Position numbers and translations under genes: made by a program. A model generated the notes under the pieces. It was not told the DNA's origin, ran no database searches, and was given only the letters and a program-made list of their open reading frames with translations. Positions 7,612 to 15,009 of a stretch of DNA of 15,764 nucleotides are shown here, one piece after another. The first letter of the stretch is position 1, and each line of letters opens with the position of its first letter. Source of the stretch: JBDSTW01 sp039914705 (GTDB taxonomy: Bacteria > Pseudomonadota > Gammaproteobacteria > SURF-13); the NCBI GenBank assembly GCA_039914705.1, contig JBDSOT010000104.1:1-15764 (forward strand). The letters run 5' to 3'.

Positions 7612-8010
7612 TTACTCATCGTAAGCCAGATGCCGGTGCCCGTAGCGAATGACGAGCACTGCTATGGCGAGCACAAGAATCGCCAAGGATAAGGCCACTA
7701 AATTCCAGCCTTGTATCTCTTTCATGCCGATAATTATGTAACGCGCGATGGCAACCATGGCGATGTAGAGCGGGTAGCGTACCGGTAATTTACCGCTGCT
7801 CAAATACAGCGCTACCATGGTGATAATTTCGAGATAGATAAACAACAGCAAGATGTCTTGCAACAACACCTCACGGCGCACAACGATGGCGGCGAATTCT
7901 TGCCCGATTGCTACGATGGTTGCCAGAGTAATCAGTCCCAAACCGGCCCATTCAATAATAAAAAGCGTACGCATGACGCGCCCATCCGGTGCGATCCCAA
8001 TTTTTCTCAT
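7612..8010 (-). CDS. PsiE-family integral membrane protein
   Basis: A 132-residue, four-helix inner-membrane protein of the phosphate-starvation-inducible PsiE family. Likely helices are at 15-36, 50-71, 80-96 and 103-122. The family pattern is seen in 'LLQDILLLFIYLEIITMVALYLSSGKLPVRYPLYIAMVAIARYIII' (split here only by eye), where acidic residues lie inside the second helix and an arginine-rich loop precedes the third. Its biochemical function is unknown; in E. coli psiE responds to phosphate starvation, but no Pho box was found here. The ATG at 8010 has a G-rich ribosome site (GGGGGA) about four bases upstream. A 13-codon leader ORF ends in an ATGA overlap with this start. The S41 protease gene ends 81 bases upstream, so the two may share a transcript. 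Confidence 0.87.
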   Translation of the reverse strand: MRKIGIAPDGRVMRTLFIIEWAGLGLITLATIVAIGQEFAAIVVRREVLLQDILLLFIYLEIITMVALYLSSGKLPVRYPLYIAMVAIARYIIIGMKEIQGWNLVALSLAILVLAIAVLVIRYGHRHLAYDE

Positions 8011-8048
8011 ATTTCCCCCTGATTGTCAGTGCGAAAGGTGACGCTCAT
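8007..8048 (-). CDS. Possible 13-codon leader ORF coupled to psiE
   Basis: An ATG at 8048 begins a 13-residue reading frame (MSVTFRTDNQGEI) whose TGA stop overlaps the ATG of the psiE-family gene as ATGA (8010-8007). AGAGG lies five bases before its start (minus strand, 8058-8054), a better spaced ribosome site than many full genes in this window have. The peptide is hydrophilic and resembles nothing I recognise. It could be a translational-coupling leader or chance; expression is unproven. Confidence 0.35.
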   Translation of the reverse strand: MSVTFRTDNQGEI

Positions 8049-8091
8049 TTAAGCCTCTTTAATTAGGTAGCATCGCCGTCTGTGCGCAGGA

Positions 8092-9513
8092 CTATCTTTC
8101 CGCGCGCGCCTGCACGATGGTTAAACCTTTCAATAGATTGAGCGCCTCGTGCAATTGGTAATCGGTATCGGGCGAGGCTAATGGCTTCTTTTCGCCGGCT
8201 GCGGGCGTAGCCGGGACGACACCGTTGGCACCGGGTTCGACGGCAGGTTTGGTGCCCTCCGGGTTCTCGTCCTTGTTAAGGTCGATCTTGATATTGATGT
8301 CTTTGCCCGGCGCAGGCGTCGTGCCGTTAATCAAATGTCGGCTGAGATCAGCCTCCTTCAGGGGCTGTATCACAATCTCGTCATTGGAGGCGAGCTTGAT
8401 ATTGTTCAGCACCACATCGGGGACTATTCCCTCGGCCTGGATAGACCGCCCCGATGGCGTGTAGTAACGCGCGGTGGTGAGCTTGACGGCCGAGTCATTG
8501 GTCATCGGCAGCACCGTTTGCACCGAACCCTTGCCGAAGGTCTTCTCGCCCATCACGATAGCGCGCTTTTGATCTTGCAGCGCGCCTGCCACGATCTCGG
8601 AGGCCGAGGCAGAACCGCTGTTCACCAACACCACCAGCGGCGCGCCTTTTAATACATCTTCGGGTGTAGCATTGAACTTGAGTTCGGAGTCCTTCGCGCG
8701 GCCCTGGGTGTAAACGATCAGGCCCTTCTCCAGAAAGGCATCGCTGACGGCCACGGCCGCGCCCAGCACACCACCGGGGTTATTGCGCAGATCCAGCACC
8801 AAACCCTTGAGCGGACCGCCGTTTTCTGTATTGAGTTTGCCGATGGCGTCAACCATATTAGGGCCGGTCTGACCCTGAAACTGTGATACACGCACATAAC
8901 CAAAGCCCGGATCGAGCATTTGCGTCTTGACGCTTTTCACCTTGATAATCGCGCGCGTGAGGGTAATCTGCAGCGGCTTTTCCTCACCCTTGCGTAGAAT
9001 AGTCAGCGTGATCGGCGTGCCCACCTTACCGCGCATGAGATTTACCGCCTCGTTCAGCTCGACACCCTGCATCGGGGTTTCATCGAGCCGTATAATCAAA
9101 TCGCCGGCCTGCACCCCACCGCGCGCTGCCGGGGTATCGTCGATGGGGGCGACTACCTTGACTAATCCGTCCTCCATGCCAACCTCAAGCCCCAGTCCGC
9201 CGAATTCGCCAGTGGTGCCGATCTGCAATTCCTGAAAATCCTTCGCATCCAGAAATGAGGAGTGCGGATCAAGACCCGACAGCATGCCGCGAATGGCATA
9301 TTCGAGCAGGGTCTTGTCTTCCACCGGTTCGACGTAGTCGCTCTTGATCTTGGCAAATACCTCGGTAAAGGTGCGCAATTCTTCCAGTGGTAACGGCGCT
9401 GCCGCCACTACGACGTCCTCGCGCTGCGCGAACACGCCCCGGCCGATAGCCAGCGAAAGTCCCAGCATCACACCCAGGCACAGGATTAATACGTTACGGA
9501 ATGTCGTGTTCAT
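8092..9513 (-). CDS. S41-family carboxyl-terminal processing protease
   Basis: A CtpA/Prc-type serine protease with a Ser-Lys dyad that cleaves envelope proteins from the C-terminal side; it should act in the periplasm. The 473 residues comprise an N-terminal signal peptide or anchor (about 7-29), a helical segment with the LDPHSSFLDAKDF motif (81-93), a PDZ domain (about 98-188) and the S41 catalytic core. VNSGSASASEIVAG (297-310) carries Ser303, and EKTFGKGSVQ (323-332) carries Lys328, 25 residues on, as in E. coli Prc. A Pro/Glu/Lys-rich tail (about 398-448) precedes a final conserved helix. GGTGGAG lies upstream of the ATG with good spacing. It follows envC by 93 bases, a common proteobacterial order. 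It may trim peptidoglycan hydrolases or their regulators, as Ctp/Prc proteins do elsewhere; the substrate here is unknown. The symbol ctpA or prc would be a guess. Confidence 0.95.
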   Translation of the reverse strand: MNTTFRNVLILCLGVMLGLSLAIGRGVFAQREDVVVAAAPLPLEELRTFTEVFAKIKSDYVEPVEDKTLLEYAIRGMLSGLDPHSSFLDAKDFQELQIGTTGEFGGLGLEVGMEDGLVKVVAPIDDTPAARGGVQAGDLIIRLDETPMQGVELNEAVNLMRGKVGTPITLTILRKGEEKPLQITLTRAIIKVKSVKTQMLDPGFGYVRVSQFQGQTGPNMVDAIGKLNTENGGPLKGLVLDLRNNPGGVLGAAVAVSDAFLEKGLIVYTQGRAKDSELKFNATPEDVLKGAPLVVLVNSGSASASEIVAGALQDQKRAIVMGEKTFGKGSVQTVLPMTNDSAVKLTTARYYTPSGRSIQAEGIVPDVVLNNIKLASNDEIVIQPLKEADLSRHLINGTTPAPGKDINIKIDLNKDENPEGTKPAVEPGANGVVPATPAAGEKKPLASPDTDYQLHEALNLLKGLTIVQARAER

Positions 9514-9606
9514 GCATGCTCCACCATCAAGTAGGACTACATTTACGGATTTATCTCTTCCTTGGATATTTAAACGGCTGTTTAGTTGCCGCTTTATATT
9601 ACTAAG

Positions 9607-10797
9607 CTATTTTTGCACCTCTTTTTTGCACCACAGAGCCGGATTACTCGGCTCACCCTGATGACGAATCTCGAAATACAGGCCCGCGCTACTATCAGCA
9701 GCACTACTTCCCACATTAGCGATAACATCGCCCGCTTCCACCCAGTCGCCAGTGATTTTACCCAGGCTTTGATTCTGTCCGTATAGGCTCATGTAACCAT
9801 CGCCGTGGTCGATAATCATGAGCAAACCAAAGCCACGCAGCAAATCGGCGAAGGCAACACGACCGTAAGAGACTGCTTGAACCTGCTGGCCTGCACGCGC
9901 GCCGATCACCACGCCCTGCCATTTCATTGCCCCCTCCATGCGCGGGCTGCCGTAAGAATTCAGTATCGGCCCGATCACCGGCCAGGACAGTTCACCTTTA
10001 AGGCTCACAAACGGCTTGCGGTCGCCCGGCTCCGGCGCAACGTTGGCAAGCGCCTGCTGTAATTTCGGTAACAGTTCTTCGAGTTGGCGCTGATCCTCGA
10101 TCAGACGCTGCAATTCCTGGTTCTTGTTTTGTATCTCAGCGCCGAGTTGCGCCAATAACTGACGACGCCGTTGCTGACTGTCTTCCAGGGCTTGTTTTCC
10201 ATCGCGTTGCGCGGCGCTTAGCTTGGCTACCTCTGCAAGCTGCTGTTTGACCGTCAGCTCAAGGGCGTCAACTTGTGCTAACTCTGCTGCCAGCCCGCTA
10301 ATATGCTGAGTTCTGGCGCGGTTGAAGTAATCATAATATATCAGGCTGCGCCCTATAGTGGCAGGATTCTGCTGATTCAATAAGGCCTTTAAATATTGCT
10401 GGCGGCCTATCACATAGGTTGCGCGCATCTGGGCACTCAGTGCAGCGCGTTGTTTTATCAAGGCATCCTGCTGCAACTGCCGGGCGGTTTGCAGTTCGGC
10501 CAGCCTCTTCGTTTGCATCTGTAATTCGGTGTCACGTTGGGCAAGCTCCTGGCTGAACCGGGCAATATCCTGCTCGGCAACCTGCAATTGCTTATTCACC
10601 GCATCGTGTTGCCCATGTGTCTTTTGCAGGTTGGCGCGCAACGCATCAATCTGCGTGCGTAGGGTTTCCAGATCGGCAGACTTGGTTTTATAGTTCGCAT
10701 CATCGCTCGCCGGGTCGGCTGCTGCGACGCTGCCGCACAACAGAAAGGACAACAGAAGGCGCAGTAGATTATTGAGCAAGCTCCACCAATGTATCAC
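9607..10797 (-). CDS. envC: Murein hydrolase activator EnvC (degenerate M23/LytM domain)
   Basis: EnvC activates the septal amidases AmiA/AmiB in the periplasm so that daughter cells can separate. The 396-residue product has a signal sequence (about 9-27, cut near VAAADP), a long coiled coil (about 35-250, rich in Gln, Leu and Ala, with a break near 125-160), and a C-terminal LytM domain (about 268-394). That domain lacks the zinc ligands of active M23 peptidases: MKWQGVVIG (291-299) replaces the HxGxD-type site and GLYFEIR (372-378) replaces HxHFE, as in E. coli EnvC, so it should be a regulator, not an enzyme. The GTG start at 10797 overlaps the end of gpmI by 29 bases. A TTG at codon 7 (10779) would give a shorter, more conventional signal peptide but has a badly spaced ribosome site. 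Confidence 0.92.
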   Translation of the reverse strand: MIHWWSLLNNLLRLLLSFLLCGSVAAADPASDDANYKTKSADLETLRTQIDALRANLQKTHGQHDAVNKQLQVAEQDIARFSQELAQRDTELQMQTKRLAELQTARQLQQDALIKQRAALSAQMRATYVIGRQQYLKALLNQQNPATIGRSLIYYDYFNRARTQHISGLAAELAQVDALELTVKQQLAEVAKLSAAQRDGKQALEDSQQRRRQLLAQLGAEIQNKNQELQRLIEDQRQLEELLPKLQQALANVAPEPGDRKPFVSLKGELSWPVIGPILNSYGSPRMEGAMKWQGVVIGARAGQQVQAVSYGRVAFADLLRGFGLLMIIDHGDGYMSLYGQNQSLGKITGDWVEAGDVIANVGSSAADSSAGLYFEIRHQGEPSNPALWCKKEVQK

Positions 10798-12316
10798 CGC
10801 TCATCTCGGCGGGAATATCCAGGCCCATCAGATAAAGCATAGTCGGCGCGACGTCGGACAGGGCACCGCCGTTGGCCACAGTGGCCGGACGCCCGACGTA
10901 AATAAACGGAACTGGGTTGACGGTGTGCGCGGTGTGCGCCTGCCCGGTACCGTCACCGCTCATCTGTTCGGCATTGCCGTGGTCGGCGGTAATCAGTAAT
11001 TCCCCGCCTACCTTTTGCAAGGCTTCCACGATGCGACCCAGGCAGGTGTCCAGAGTTTCTATGGCCTGCACGGCCGCGGGGAAATTGCCGGTGTGGCCCA
11101 CCATATCCGCGTTGGCGAAGTTGCAAATTATGGCATCGTATTTTCCGCTTCCTATCGCCTGCACGAGCTCATCGGTTACCTGCGGGGCGCTCATCTGCGG
11201 CTGTAAATCATAGGTGGCTACGTGTGGGGATGGGATGAGTATGCGGTCTTCGCCGGCGAACGGATGTTCTTCACCGCCGTTGAAAAAGAACGTCACGTGC
11301 GCATACTTTTCCGTCTCGGCGATACGCAATTGGCGCAGCCCTGCATTGGCAATATAGGCGCCGAACACGTTATGCAGGCGCTCGGGCGGGAACGCCACGG
11401 GTATGCCGAAATCCTCGCTGTATTCCGTGAGGCCGACAAAGCTCGCCAGCCTGGGCACCGTATTTCGCTTGAAGCAATCAAAGCTCGGTTCAATAAAGGC
11501 ACGCGTGATTTGGCGCGCGCGGTCGGCGCGAAAATTCATGAACATAATCACATCACCGTCTTCCACGCGCACTGCGGATTCGCCGGGTTGAATAATCGCG
11601 CTGGCCTGCACGAATTCATCCGACTCGCCGCGCGCGTAGGCCATGGCCAAAGCCGTGCCGGCATCCGGCGCTGTAAACTCAGACTTGCCTTGGGCAATCA
11701 GCTCGTAGGCGCGCACTATGCGTTCCCAGCGATTATCGCGATCCATCGCGTAATAGCGGCCGATAATCGAGGCGATGCGACCGACCCCGAGTTCATCAAA
11801 TTTGGCCTGTATGTCTTGAATAGAACCTGCGGCGCTGCGCGGCGGCGTGTCGCGCCCGTCCAGAAAGGCGTGCAGGTATACGCGCTGTGCACCACGCTTG
11901 ACGGCCAGTTCCATCATCGCGTGGATATGTTGCTCATGGCTGTGCACGCCGCCCGGCGACAGTAAGCCGAGGATGTGCAGGCATTTCCCATTGGCGATAA
12001 CAATATCCACCGCGTCGGTTAATACCGCATTGTTGCAAAAAGAACCGGTGCGGACGGCGCGCTCAATGCGCGTGAATTCCTGATATACCACGCGCCCCGC
12101 ACCGAGGTTGAGATGCCCGACCTCGGAATTGCCCATCTGCTCATCGGGTAGCCCGACGTTCAGACCCGAGGTACTGATAAGCGTGTGCGGAAACGCCTTG
12201 ACCAGGGTGTCCCACACCGGCTTGCGCGCGCTGTAGATTGCGTTGCCGTCCGGGTTGTCGCTGTGTCCCCAACCGTCCAGCACAACAAGGACGATCGGCC
12301 TATGGGTCAACGGCAT
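10769..12316 (-). CDS. gpmI: 2,3-bisphosphoglycerate-independent phosphoglycerate mutase
   Basis: Interconverts 3- and 2-phosphoglycerate in glycolysis and gluconeogenesis, using two metal ions (usually manganese) and a phosphoserine intermediate. The 515-residue length is typical. The metal-binding Asp14 is in VLDGWG (12-17) and the catalytic Ser64 is in GNSEVGHLNLGAG (62-74). Further family blocks include AFLDGRDTPP, RYYAMDRDNRWER, MNFRADRARQI, the NADMVGHTG motif and ITADHGNAEQM, which supplies late metal ligands. The ATG at 12316 is preceded by AGGAA about eight bases away; another ATG five bases upstream is out of frame. This is the first gene of the minus-strand run and overlaps envC by 29 bases, a layout seen in many proteobacteria. 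Confidence 0.98.
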   Translation of the reverse strand: MPLTHRPIVLVVLDGWGHSDNPDGNAIYSARKPVWDTLVKAFPHTLISTSGLNVGLPDEQMGNSEVGHLNLGAGRVVYQEFTRIERAVRTGSFCNNAVLTDAVDIVIANGKCLHILGLLSPGGVHSHEQHIHAMMELAVKRGAQRVYLHAFLDGRDTPPRSAAGSIQDIQAKFDELGVGRIASIIGRYYAMDRDNRWERIVRAYELIAQGKSEFTAPDAGTALAMAYARGESDEFVQASAIIQPGESAVRVEDGDVIMFMNFRADRARQITRAFIEPSFDCFKRNTVPRLASFVGLTEYSEDFGIPVAFPPERLHNVFGAYIANAGLRQLRIAETEKYAHVTFFFNGGEEHPFAGEDRILIPSPHVATYDLQPQMSAPQVTDELVQAIGSGKYDAIICNFANADMVGHTGNFPAAVQAIETLDTCLGRIVEALQKVGGELLITADHGNAEQMSGDGTGQAHTAHTVNPVPFIYVGRPATVANGGALSDVAPTMLYLMGLDIPAEMSGDTLVELAQ

Positions 12317-12509
12317 GGCATGGTTCCTGAATAAATTTAATTAGAACCCGAAGCGGGTGGCGGGGGCGGCAGGCGAGCATTGCGAAATAATTTAAAATGC
12401 CTTTTACACAAACAATGGCTTATTATATAACGATAACATCCCGGCATTAAAGGCAGCATTGCGATACGCCGGAATCCAGCCCAACCAACATCCCAGACAA
12501 GACATCAGC
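12317..12509. promoter_or_regulatory. Divergent control region between gpmI and the rhodanese gene
   Basis: This 193-base gap separates the two divergent transcription units. Facing right it holds a good sigma70-type promoter (12403-12431). Facing left, only an AT-rich stretch and a small perfect inverted repeat, ACCCG-AAG-CGGGT (12346-12358), stand out in the gpmI leader. I could not assign a convincing left-facing -35/-10 pair or a named operator. Confidence 0.6.
12403..12431 (+). promoter_or_regulatory. Candidate sigma70 promoter for the rhodanese-grxC-secB-gpsA unit
   Basis: TTTACA (12403-12408, five of six consensus) and TATAAC (12426-12431, five of six) are separated by 17 bases. Transcription would start near 12438, about 70 bases before the preferred ATG at 12510 and about 20 before an alternative in-frame TTG at 12459. 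Confidence 0.6.
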
Positions 12510-12935
12510 ATGCAGCAATTCAGCTCATTTATCGTAAATCACTGGGAATTATTTCTCGCCCTGATCATTATCCTGACCCTGCTGGCAAGCACCGGGTTCA
12601 GCGAAAAATTGCTCGGATTCAAAGAGGTTCGGCCACAGGAACTCACGCACATGATTAATCGCCAGAACGCCGTCGTGCTCGATGTGCGCGAAGATCAGGA
12701 CTTCAGCGCGGGCCATATCGTAAACGCCGTGCACGTCCCGCTCAGTAATCTCGAAGCGCGTCTGAAGAGCCTGGAAAAATTCAAGGGCCGCCCGGTTGTC
12801 ACTACCTGCCAAACGGGTGATCGTTCATCGCGCGCCGCCGCTATTCTGCGCAAGCAAGGCTTCGACCCAGTGTATAAACTCGCAGGCGGACTCCTGGCCT
12901 GGCGTGAAGCCAAACTTCCGCTCAGTACGAAGTAA
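12510..12935 (+). CDS. Membrane-anchored rhodanese-like protein (YibN type)
   Basis: A single rhodanese domain attached to the inner membrane by one N-terminal helix (about 12-27). From ATG 12510 the product is 141 residues. The domain runs from about 38 to 137, with the LDVREDQDFSAGHI substrate-side motif (57-70), the active-site cysteine C100 opening the loop CQTGDRSS (100-107), and the closing AGGLLAWREAKLPL. The cysteine suggests real sulfurtransferase chemistry, but the substrate is unknown. The N-terminus MQQFSSFIVNHWELF resembles YibN-type proteins. An in-frame TTG at 12459 has AAAGG at a good distance and would add 17 residues, but they are polar and unlike the family start, so ATG is preferred. 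The gene lies seven bases before grxC, as in many proteobacteria. Confidence 0.88.
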   Translation: MQQFSSFIVNHWELFLALIIILTLLASTGFSEKLLGFKEVRPQELTHMINRQNAVVLDVREDQDFSAGHIVNAVHVPLSNLEARLKSLEKFKGRPVVTTCQTGDRSSRAAAILRKQGFDPVYKLAGGLLAWREAKLPLSTK

Positions 12936-12942
12936 TTCCGCT

Positions 12943-13197
12943 ATGGCAAAGGTCATTCTCTACACCAGCGGTTTTTGTTCTTATTGCGTGCAGGCACGCC
13001 GTCTGTTGGATGCGAAGGGCGTCGCCTATGATGAACTGTATGTTGATCAAGACCCCGAACTTCGCACGCAGATGGTAAGCCGCAGCCAACGACGCAGCGT
13101 GCCGCAAATATTTATTGGCAATTATCACGTCGGCGGGTTTGAGGATATGCGGCAACTCGACAAGAGCGGCCAACTCGACACCTTGCTAAAAGGTTAA
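12943..13197 (+). CDS. grxC: Glutaredoxin 3
   Basis: A small cytoplasmic thiol-disulfide oxidoreductase reduced by glutathione, serving protein deglutathionylation and reductases. The 84-residue product starts at ATG 12943, giving the standard MAKVILYTSGFC start; the frame is open further upstream through the rhodanese gene, but that part does not belong to the fold. The active site is C12-S-Y-C15, where E. coli Grx3 has CPYC. The cis-proline (VP, 53-54) and the glutathione-binding GG (64-65, HVGGFEDM) are present. It begins seven bases after the rhodanese stop, so the two are almost surely cotranscribed; secB follows after 81 bases. Confidence 0.95.
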   Translation: MAKVILYTSGFCSYCVQARRLLDAKGVAYDELYVDQDPELRTQMVSRSQRRSVPQIFIGNYHVGGFEDMRQLDKSGQLDTLLKG

Positions 13198-13278
13198 TTC
13201 CCGCTTCCCGCTCGCTCACACAAAATAAAGAAAACAAAAGATTTTCTTGCTGTTCATCATTATTAACCAGGAAAACCC

Positions 13279-13767
13279 ATGGCCGACACCGACAATCAAC
13301 AAACTGCTCAGAAACCCAGCGCGGAAACCAATCAATTCATCATCCAGAAGGTTTACGTAAAAGACATCTCGTTCGAGACACCAAATTCACCGCAAATTTT
13401 TCTGGAGAAGTGGGTGCCGGAGGTTAACCTGCAATTGCGCAGCACTGCAACGCAACAAGCAGAAGACGTGCATGAGATTGTACTTACCCTCACCATTACC
13501 GCCACGCAGTCCGGCAAGACGGCTTATCTTATCGAGGTGCAGCAGGCGGGGGTTTTCACTATCAAAGGATTTAATGAGCATGATATGAAGGGCATGCTGG
13601 GGAGTTATTGTCCCAATATTTTATTTCCTTATGGACGCGAGGTGATCTCAGATCTGGTCGCCAAGGGTGGCTTTCCCCAGCTATTATTAGCGCCGGTCAA
13701 TTTCGATGCGCTCTACGCCCACATGCTGTCGCAACAGACGCAAGCCGCAGAAGATACCGCACACTAG
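13279..13767 (+). CDS. secB: Protein-export chaperone SecB
   Basis: SecB is a tetrameric cytoplasmic chaperone that keeps precursor proteins unfolded and hands them to SecA. The 162-residue length is normal. Family features are the early FIIQKVYVKDISFETPNSP, the YLIEVQQAGVF strand, the EHDMKGMLGSYCPNILFPYGRE signature split across residues 99-120, and the LLAPVNFDALYAH helix. The acidic, alanine-rich tail is typical. AGGA (13269-13272) lies six bases before ATG 13279. The 81-base gap upstream is A-rich and may contain its own promoter, but no convincing -35/-10 pair was found. gpsA follows after 23 bases. Presence of SecB supports a proteobacterial host. Confidence 0.98.
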   Translation: MADTDNQQTAQKPSAETNQFIIQKVYVKDISFETPNSPQIFLEKWVPEVNLQLRSTATQQAEDVHEIVLTLTITATQSGKTAYLIEVQQAGVFTIKGFNEHDMKGMLGSYCPNILFPYGREVISDLVAKGGFPQLLLAPVNFDALYAHMLSQQTQAAEDTAH

Positions 13768-13790
13768 GTGATGCAATCGCTGTAACAGAA

Positions 13791-14798
13791 ATGAAAAAAA
13801 ACTCGCCTATCGCCGTGTTGGGTGCCGGCTCCTGGGGTACGGCGCTGGCATTATTGCTCGCACGTAATGGTCAACCGACGGTATTGTGGGGACGCGATGC
13901 GGCATTGATGGAGGAACTTTCTTCCACGCGCACCAACGAGCGCTTTTTGCCCGGATTCCACTTTCCCGATGCCTTGCAGATCAGCAGCGATCTGCATCAC
14001 GTATTTGCACAATCCCCGGATATTTTACTTGCCGTGCCCAGCCACGGATTCCGTGAAACCTTGCGATTGATTAAACCGCATATCAATTCGACAGCCTGCG
14101 TGGCTTGGGCCACCAAAGGTTTAGATCCGGGCTCTGGCCGCCTATTGCATCACATCGCCGCCGAATTGCTGGGTGTGACGATGCCCGTCGCGGTTATTTC
14201 CGGCCCCACCTTTGCGCGCGAAGTCGCGAGCGGCTTACCCACTGCGGTAACCGTCTGCTCACAATTTCCGGGCTGCGCTAAGGCCCTAGCGGCACGCCTG
14301 CACAACGACAACTTTAGGGCTTATACCGGCAACGACATCATGGGCGTGGAGGTCGGCGGCGCGGTAAAAAACGTACTCGCCATTGCCACCGGCATCTCCG
14401 ATGGACTGGGCTATGGTTCCAACACGCGCGCCGCGCTCATCACGCGCGGCCTGGCCGAGATGATGCGCCTGGGCGTTGCCCTGGGCGCGCAACGCGAGAC
14501 GCTGATGGGCCTGGCCGGATTGGGCGATCTGGTACTCAGTTGCACCGATGATCAATCACGCAACCGGCGCCTGGGACTCGCGCTCGCAAGCGGCGCACCG
14601 CTCAAGGACGCATTGCGCGAGATCGGCCAAATCGTGGAGGGTGTTCCCACCGCACGCGAGGTCATGCGCCTGGCTAAGGCACATAGAATCGAAATGCCCA
14701 TCAGCGAACAAGTGCACCTTGTATTGCACGAAGGCAAAGAACCTCGCGCCGCGGTTCAGTCATTACTCCGGCGTGAGCAAAAGGCGGAAACGATTTAA
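13791..14798 (+). CDS. gpsA: Glycerol-3-phosphate dehydrogenase [NAD(P)+]
   Basis: Reduces dihydroxyacetone phosphate to sn-glycerol 3-phosphate, the backbone for phospholipids. From ATG 13791 the protein is 335 residues, the usual size. The Rossmann nucleotide motif GAGSWG is at 11-16, followed by the SHGFRE block (84-89), the ATKGLDPGSGRL region (107-118), the GPTFAREVASGLPTAV signature (138-153) and the catalytic Lys193 in GGAVKNVLAIATGI. The later GLGDLVLSCTDDQSRNRRLG and EIGQIVEGVPTA stretches are conserved. The frame is open upstream into secB, but family alignment and the absence of an earlier sensible start support 13791. The ribosome site is weak (CAGAA); it ends a four-gene unit with secB just ahead. 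Confidence 0.97.
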   Translation: MKKNSPIAVLGAGSWGTALALLLARNGQPTVLWGRDAALMEELSSTRTNERFLPGFHFPDALQISSDLHHVFAQSPDILLAVPSHGFRETLRLIKPHINSTACVAWATKGLDPGSGRLLHHIAAELLGVTMPVAVISGPTFAREVASGLPTAVTVCSQFPGCAKALAARLHNDNFRAYTGNDIMGVEVGGAVKNVLAIATGISDGLGYGSNTRAALITRGLAEMMRLGVALGAQRETLMGLAGLGDLVLSCTDDQSRNRRLGLALASGAPLKDALREIGQIVEGVPTAREVMRLAKAHRIEMPISEQVHLVLHEGKEPRAAVQSLLRREQKAETI

Positions 14799-15009
14799 CA
14801 TACACCTGTTACTGCAAGACCCAACCCCGACATTCTGTTCTCTGTTCTCTGCCTTACCCCTTTTTATGTACGAGGTGTATCGTATGGGTGGCATCATTGG
14901 CTGTTTGAAGTCATTACCCTTCCCCAAATTCATTAAGAATGGCTGGTGCTTTCGTATATTAGAATCAAGAATGTACATAACTTCTTATTCAACCATTAAG
15001 GAGAACCAC
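14799..15009. other. Intergenic gap before the haloperoxidase-like gene
   Basis: These 211 bases look richer in A/T than the neighbouring genes. There is no clear terminator after gpsA: a T5 run at 14861-14865 has no hairpin before it. A short tandem repeat TTCTCTG occurs twice (14838-14851), and an 8-bp inverted repeat ATACACCT/AGGTGTAT (14800-14807 and 14873-14880) may be chance. A TATATT at 14955-14960 could be a -10 element but has no good -35 partner. An in-frame ATG at 14866 would extend the next gene by 48 residues, but lacks a ribosome site. Confidence 0.5.
14998..15003 (+). promoter_or_regulatory. Strong ribosome binding site deciding the start of the haloperoxidase-like gene
   Basis: AAGGAG lies six bases before ATG 15010. 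It favours this start over the in-frame ATG at 14866, which has none. Confidence 0.8.

Noticed and set aside
9572..9594. Hairpin AAACGGC/GCCGCTT between envC and the S41 protease gene as a terminator
   Set aside because: The stem is seven pairs with one G-U on the transcribed strand, the loop is nine bases and there is no clear U tract.
11222..11965. Plus-strand open frame of 247 codons opposite gpmI
   Set aside because: The gpmI reading carries all active-site motifs; the antisense product shows no recognisable domain, so it is a shadow.
13771..13785. Five-codon mini-ORF (ATG to TAA) between secB and gpsA
   Set aside because: It is too short to separate from chance and has no clear coupling with the gpsA start.
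13608..13790. In-frame extension of gpsA upstream into secB
   Set aside because: The added residues overlap secB, do not match the family, and the Rossmann strand starts normally after ATG 13791.
14800..14880. Eight-base inverted repeat ATACACCT/AGGTGTAT after gpsA as a terminator
   Set aside because: The arms are 65 bases apart, no T run follows the second arm, and one such match in a region of this size is not surprising.
14866..15009. 48-residue N-terminal extension of the haloperoxidase-like protein
   Set aside because: The frame is open, but there is no ribosome site at 14866, the residues look unlike a signal peptide or family sequence, and AAGGAG marks ATG 15010.
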